A stretch of 8,393 nt of DNA from Planctomycetota bacterium (GTDB lineage Bacteria > Planctomycetota > UBA1135 > GCA-002686595). The first letter of the stretch is position 1. Every line of letters begins with the position of its first letter. The stretch is taken from assembly GCA_029259675.1 (NCBI GenBank), contig JAJDES010000200.1:1-8393 (forward strand). The letters run 5' to 3'. This document shows, in pieces, positions 5,764 to 8,393 of the stretch. The translations under genes and the position numbers were made by a program. A model generated the notes under the pieces. That model did not search any database. It saw only the letters and a list, made by a program, of their open reading frames with translations, and had not been told where the DNA came from.

Positions 5764-5784
5764 AGTTGTTTTGGTGTTTGGCAA

Positions 5785-5959
5785 TTCGCCCGAGTCCCTT
5801 TTTCGAGCGAATGCCTAGGAGCTTTTTTTGTCCACGCTTCACCACTTGGGCACCCTTTGAATCCGTGCTGCCGGGTAGCCGCCTGAGTCGTGAAATGAGC
5901 GCGAGCAGGCACCGAATCGTGCCGAACTGCCCTTAGGATATGGCGCGAGCCGCTGAGGG
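5785..5959. other. Intergenic gap between the integrase and the unknown gene
   Basis: These 175 bases contain an inverted repeat GGCAC-CGAATC-GTGCC (5909-5924), with a 5-bp stem and a 6-base loop, about 36 bases after the integrase stop. A T7 run lies at about 5824-5830 on the plus strand. Neither makes a convincing terminator for the minus-strand genes, as no U-run follows the stem. No tRNA or small gene is visible. Confidence 0.4.
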
Positions 5960-6838
5960 TTAAGCGAGTGCAACGGCCTTTCGGACAGAATCTCCGGACG
6001 GGGTCACATAGACGGATGTGGATGCGATGCTGCGATGCCCCAGAGCCTGCTGGACGAGTCGGATATTGCCCGTCTTTTGCAGGAGCCGGACGGCAAAACT
6101 GTGTCTCAAGGAGTGGGGTGAGTAGGCCCTGGCGATGCCTGCCCGGTCGAGCCATTCATGGAGTCGGCGCTGGATGTGGCGGGGAGTGATCTGGGCACCG
6201 GTTGGTCCGACAAATAGAGAGCCCGACCGGCTCTCTATGAACCCAGCGAGGAGGTCAGCGATGGACCGATTCAGATACACGATCTGCTCGCGATCACCCT
6301 TGGTGTGTCGAAGCCGGATCTCTTGTGCCTCTAGGTCCACGTCATCGCCCCGAAGCGCCAGTGCCGAGCCCAGCCGGATCCCAGTCCGTAGCATCAGCTC
6401 AAAAAGCACCCTGTCTCGGCGACCCCCGGGAGTCTTCGCCCCTGCGAGGATTTGCAGCAGCTTGCTCTGATCTCTCTCGGTCATCGCCTTAGGCGGAGGT
6501 TCCCCGGTGTGTGCGCGGCGGATCAACCGGCCAGGATTCGTCGGAATCATCCCCGCCGCGTGGAGGTAGCCCAGAAACGTTTTCAGCGAAGACCGGAGCG
6601 CGTTGGTCGAGGTCGCCTTTTTCGGCTTCCCGTCGGGCCGTGTGCGCGCTTCAGGCGACACCAAAAACTGGGCTAGGTCTGTGTGCCCCAAGGCCTCGAT
6701 CTCTCCCGTGTGCCCAACACGATCCGCCCAACGCGCAAGCACACTGACGTGCCGCCGAACCTGGCCAACTGTGTGCTTGCTTCGCCCGTCCGCGTGAAGC
6801 TGCAGCGCGTACGCATCGAGCGCTTCTCCGATCTGCAT
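5960..6838 (-). CDS. Tyrosine recombinase / phage-type integrase
   Basis: This enzyme of about 292 residues cuts and rejoins DNA at att sites through a tyrosine-DNA bond. The N-terminal SAM-like core-binding domain runs from MQIGEALDAYALQLH to about residue 95. The catalytic domain follows with Arg155 (RTGIRLGSAL), Lys180 (RHTKGDRE), His242-x2-Arg245 (SPHSLRHSF), His268 (QALGHRS) and the nucleophile Tyr277 (TSVYV). The whole set is intact, so the enzyme should be active. It is XerC/D-like in size. I chose ATG 6838 because the fold starts there; the frame is open to an ATG at 6904, which would add 22 residues of unlikely sequence over a direct repeat. The Shine-Dalgarno is weak (GGGGA). It follows the large terminase gene by 132 bases on the same strand, an unusual neighbour for a terminase. 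Confidence 0.93.
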   Translation of the reverse strand: MQIGEALDAYALQLHADGRSKHTVGQVRRHVSVLARWADRVGHTGEIEALGHTDLAQFLVSPEARTRPDGKPKKATSTNALRSSLKTFLGYLHAAGMIPTNPGRLIRRAHTGEPPPKAMTERDQSKLLQILAGAKTPGGRRDRVLFELMLRTGIRLGSALALRGDDVDLEAQEIRLRHTKGDREQIVYLNRSIADLLAGFIESRSGSLFVGPTGAQITPRHIQRRLHEWLDRAGIARAYSPHSLRHSFAVRLLQKTGNIRLVQQALGHRSIASTSVYVTPSGDSVRKAVALA

Positions 6839-6850
6839 GGAATCCCCAAT

Positions 6851-6872
6851 CTTGGAATTGAACCTTGGAATT
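6851..6872. repeat. 9-bp direct repeat upstream of the integrase
   Basis: CTTGGAATT occurs at 6851-6859 and 6864-6872, a 13-bp period, just before the chosen integrase start. On the minus strand a third ATTCC follows at the ATG. It could be an integrase or regulator binding site, or part of an att core. With only two copies the evidence is slight. Confidence 0.5.
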
Positions 6873-6908
6873 AGTGGGCACACAACTGCGTCCACAAAAC
6901 CCATGCAG

Positions 6909-6973
6909 GATCAGAATCGGACCTAGATCAAGGAGCTTCTGGTCAATCGAGCCAGATCAATCAGAGTTGGTCA
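6909..6973. repeat. Five spaced GRTCA motifs between the terminase and integrase
   Basis: GATCA at 6909, 6926 and 6955, and GGTCA at 6941 and 6969, all have the same orientation and steps of 17, 15, 14 and 14 bases. The last overlaps the terminase stop codon. They fill the only non-coding DNA next to the integrase, where arm-type integrase sites or regulator sites would be expected. The motif is short, so chance cannot be excluded. Confidence 0.45.
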
Positions 6974-8233
6974 GAGGCAATAGATCCCCACCGTTCCGGA
7001 GGTCGGGGGCAGATGCCAACACGCCAGCCCCAATGCCGCGACGCAATCGTCGTGAGTTCCACCAGGGGCAGAAGTCTTCACGTTTCCTTGCTCCGATACT
7101 GAGTATTCGAAGGCCTCGAGTTCGTCGATTCCCTCGGGCCAGATGTCGGCGCGTGGCAAGACGAGCATGTCTTTTTCGAGAAGCAGGCTAAGGTTGTTAA
7201 TGAGAGCACTCTTTGACCGGGCTGTGAACGGGTACGGCTGTGCGCAAAGGCCCGCGCCAAGCATGGCCTCGTAGACCGGCTCCCCAACGCCCGTCGAATC
7301 CACGAAGAGCGAAGCTTCGTTGTAGCGATCACACGCGGCCTTGATTCGAGTGATCTGCAAGTCCCAATCGAGCCGGTGAAATCTGTCCACGAACACGACC
7401 TCGCGATCTTGGTTCAGGATGACCAACACCGTGTAGTCCTCGACCTTTGCGAGATCCACGCCCGCGTAGTAAACCTGGCCTGGCTTTGGTTCCTGCAATG
7501 AACCGGTGGCACGATCGCGAACGTACCGAAACACGGCCCCCGCTCCTTCCACCCAGTCACCAAGAAACTCCTGCCTGAAAACCATGTCGGGAAGCCGCGA
7601 ACGCTCTGCCTCAATCAGCTCCGCGTCCAGGTGCGGGTTTGACTGCGAAGGATAGTTCCACGATTCGTAGTCGGCATCGCGACCATCCTGCCCGCGTCGC
7701 CAAATGTCATAGAACCAGCCCTTGCCCCGAGGAGTGCTGATGAGCAGTGCCCACCCCTTCTTGTCGATCAAGCGCTGAGACAAGTGGCCTTGCCAAATCG
7801 TTGGTTTCAGCCGAGCGGCTTCATCCACAATGACATAGGACAATCCCTCGCCGAGCAAGCTAGTCGGATTATCCGCAGACTTCGCGCGAATCTCTGAAAG
7901 CCCTCCGCTCATGTTGCGCAGCACAATCATCCTTTCGCTCTCTCGAACGGTTTTGATTCGATGCCGGAGATGGCGCGCGGCAATGAAGGTCACCTCTCGA
8001 TAGACCTTTTGAGCCAAGTCGTAGGTAGGCGCAACGACCCACCCAACCGATCGGTCACACGGTTCCAGCGCTGCGGAGAGCGCTTCCATTGCAGCGCACA
8101 GGCTCTTGCCCCACCGCACACCGCAAGCGAGCACCCGCCTTGGCGCATTGGACATGTGAACCTCGAGCTGCCCCGGGTGTGGTTCATACTCAAGATCGGC
8201 GAACAGCTTTTTGCGATCGATCGAACCGATCAT
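6971..8233 (-). CDS. Phage terminase large subunit (TerL)
   Basis: This 420-residue packaging motor would cut concatemeric DNA and pump it into a capsid. The ATPase half has an adenine-binding-type HPGQLEVH (19-26), Walker A GVRWGKS (38-44), Walker B YVIVDEA (133-139, with Glu138 catalytic) and the coupling motif LLISTPRGKGWFY (163-175). The RNase H-like nuclease half has acidic residues Asp260 (YAGVDLAK), Asp312 (LFVDSTG) and Asp395-Asp396 (GTHDDCVAA). All expected motifs are present, and the length is near the low end of the usual 420-480, so it looks intact. The ATG overlaps the TGA of the upstream gene (ATGA), with AAGGAG 8 bases before it. Instead of a portal gene, an integrase follows downstream. 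Confidence 0.95.
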   Translation of the reverse strand: MIGSIDRKKLFADLEYEPHPGQLEVHMSNAPRRVLACGVRWGKSLCAAMEALSAALEPCDRSVGWVVAPTYDLAQKVYREVTFIAARHLRHRIKTVRESERMIVLRNMSGGLSEIRAKSADNPTSLLGEGLSYVIVDEAARLKPTIWQGHLSQRLIDKKGWALLISTPRGKGWFYDIWRRGQDGRDADYESWNYPSQSNPHLDAELIEAERSRLPDMVFRQEFLGDWVEGAGAVFRYVRDRATGSLQEPKPGQVYYAGVDLAKVEDYTVLVILNQDREVVFVDRFHRLDWDLQITRIKAACDRYNEASLFVDSTGVGEPVYEAMLGAGLCAQPYPFTARSKSALINNLSLLLEKDMLVLPRADIWPEGIDELEAFEYSVSEQGNVKTSAPGGTHDDCVAALGLACWHLPPTSGTVGIYCL

Positions 8234-8393
8234 CGCATCGTCTCCTTAGACAACATCCAGCGTTCGTACTCGCGCTCGATCTTCTCCTCAATGGTCACCG
8301 CCTGACGCTCGCTAGGCTCGCCCAGAATCAAGCGCTCTTGTTTCACACCGAGCTCAAGCGCACGGATCACGTTCTTGGCGTCGTCGAGGGACA
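8230..8393 (-). CDS. 3' end of a gene, possibly the small terminase subunit
   Basis: The last 53 codons of a frame open to the right edge read SLDDAKNVIRALELGVKQER, then LILGEPSER, QAVTIEEKIEREYERWMLSK and ETMR, followed by TGA. The end is helical and charged, and the 'ALELGVK-ER---GEPS' stretch resembles C-terminal parts of phage small terminase or terminase-associated proteins. The TGA overlaps the ATG of the large terminase (ATGA), the normal order of small then large subunit. Identity rests mainly on that position. It is truncated by the window. Confidence 0.6.
   Translation of the reverse strand, partial: SLDDAKNVIRALELGVKQERLILGEPSERQAVTIEEKIEREYERWMLSKETMR

Noticed and set aside
5800..5960. 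A factor-independent terminator after the integrase
   Set aside because: The hairpin at 5909-5924 lacks a U-run on the minus strand, and the T7 run near 5824-5830 on the plus strand has no solid stem before it.
5706..6155. A 149-residue minus-strand frame across the integrase 3' end and the intergenic gap
   Set aside because: It overlaps the catalytic end of the integrase and the start of the next gene in other phases, has no recognisable motif and no convincing ribosome site.
6839..6872. A tRNA T-arm-like GGTTCAATTCC on the minus strand, which could have marked an att site in a tRNA
   Set aside because: The flanking bases do not pair as a T-stem (they form a direct repeat instead) and no acceptor, D or anticodon arms are present.
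6971..7040. Truncation of the large terminase by insertion of the integrase element
   Set aside because: All nuclease residues including HDD are present with about 24 residues after them, and the length is within the family range, so a broken gene is not shown; only the gene order is odd.

Overview
The window is about 8.4 kb of what looks like an integrated mobile element: a prophage, phage satellite or integrative plasmid-like island of a Gram-negative-type, moderately high-GC bacterium. Every convincing gene reads leftward on the minus strand, packed in phage style with 4-base stop/start overlaps and clear Shine-Dalgarno sequences. The mix of DUF2924, DUF7768, a SpoVG-like protein and a DUF3854 primase-like/DUF927-like helicase is one I associate with mobile elements of Planctomycetota, Myxococcota and similar groups. 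That host guess is weak, because no housekeeping gene or RNA gene is present to anchor it.

Layout in the direction of transcription (right to left): (1) 8393-6971, packaging: the 3' end of a gene that may be the small terminase, overlapping by ATGA a complete large terminase. (2) 6970-5960, recombination: a short non-coding stretch with repeats, then a tyrosine recombinase with all catalytic residues. (3) 5763-4870, an unrecognised protein of about 300 residues in visibly lower-GC DNA, possibly cargo. (4) 4869-4773, a short intergenic region, bordered by an imperfect 28-bp palindrome, that precedes a dense operon. (5) 4772-1, the replication/accessory operon: an AlpA/excisionase-type HTH protein, a small zinc-finger protein, a 1006-residue TOPRIM-like (DUF3854) plus helicase protein, a SpoVG-like protein, an orphan 84-residue ORF, a DUF7768 protein, and a DUF2924 protein cut by the left window edge.

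How the genes may work together (inference): the integrase and the small HTH protein would handle integration/excision and control; the zinc-finger and DUF3854/helicase pair would start and unwind replication of the excised element; the terminase would package it. DUF2924 genes often sit next to serine recombinases, so a second recombinase could lie just left of the window.

The most unusual signal is at the 3' end of the helicase gene (about 1380-1735). The hexamer GTTCCC/GGGAAC occurs 12 times in both orientations, including two inverted triplets of 9-bp repeats that together form a 28-bp inverted repeat with 26 matches. The hexamer is kept in different reading frames and encodes different dipeptides, so it looks like a DNA- or RNA-level signal, for example an iteron-type origin beside the replication gene, rather than a protein repeat.
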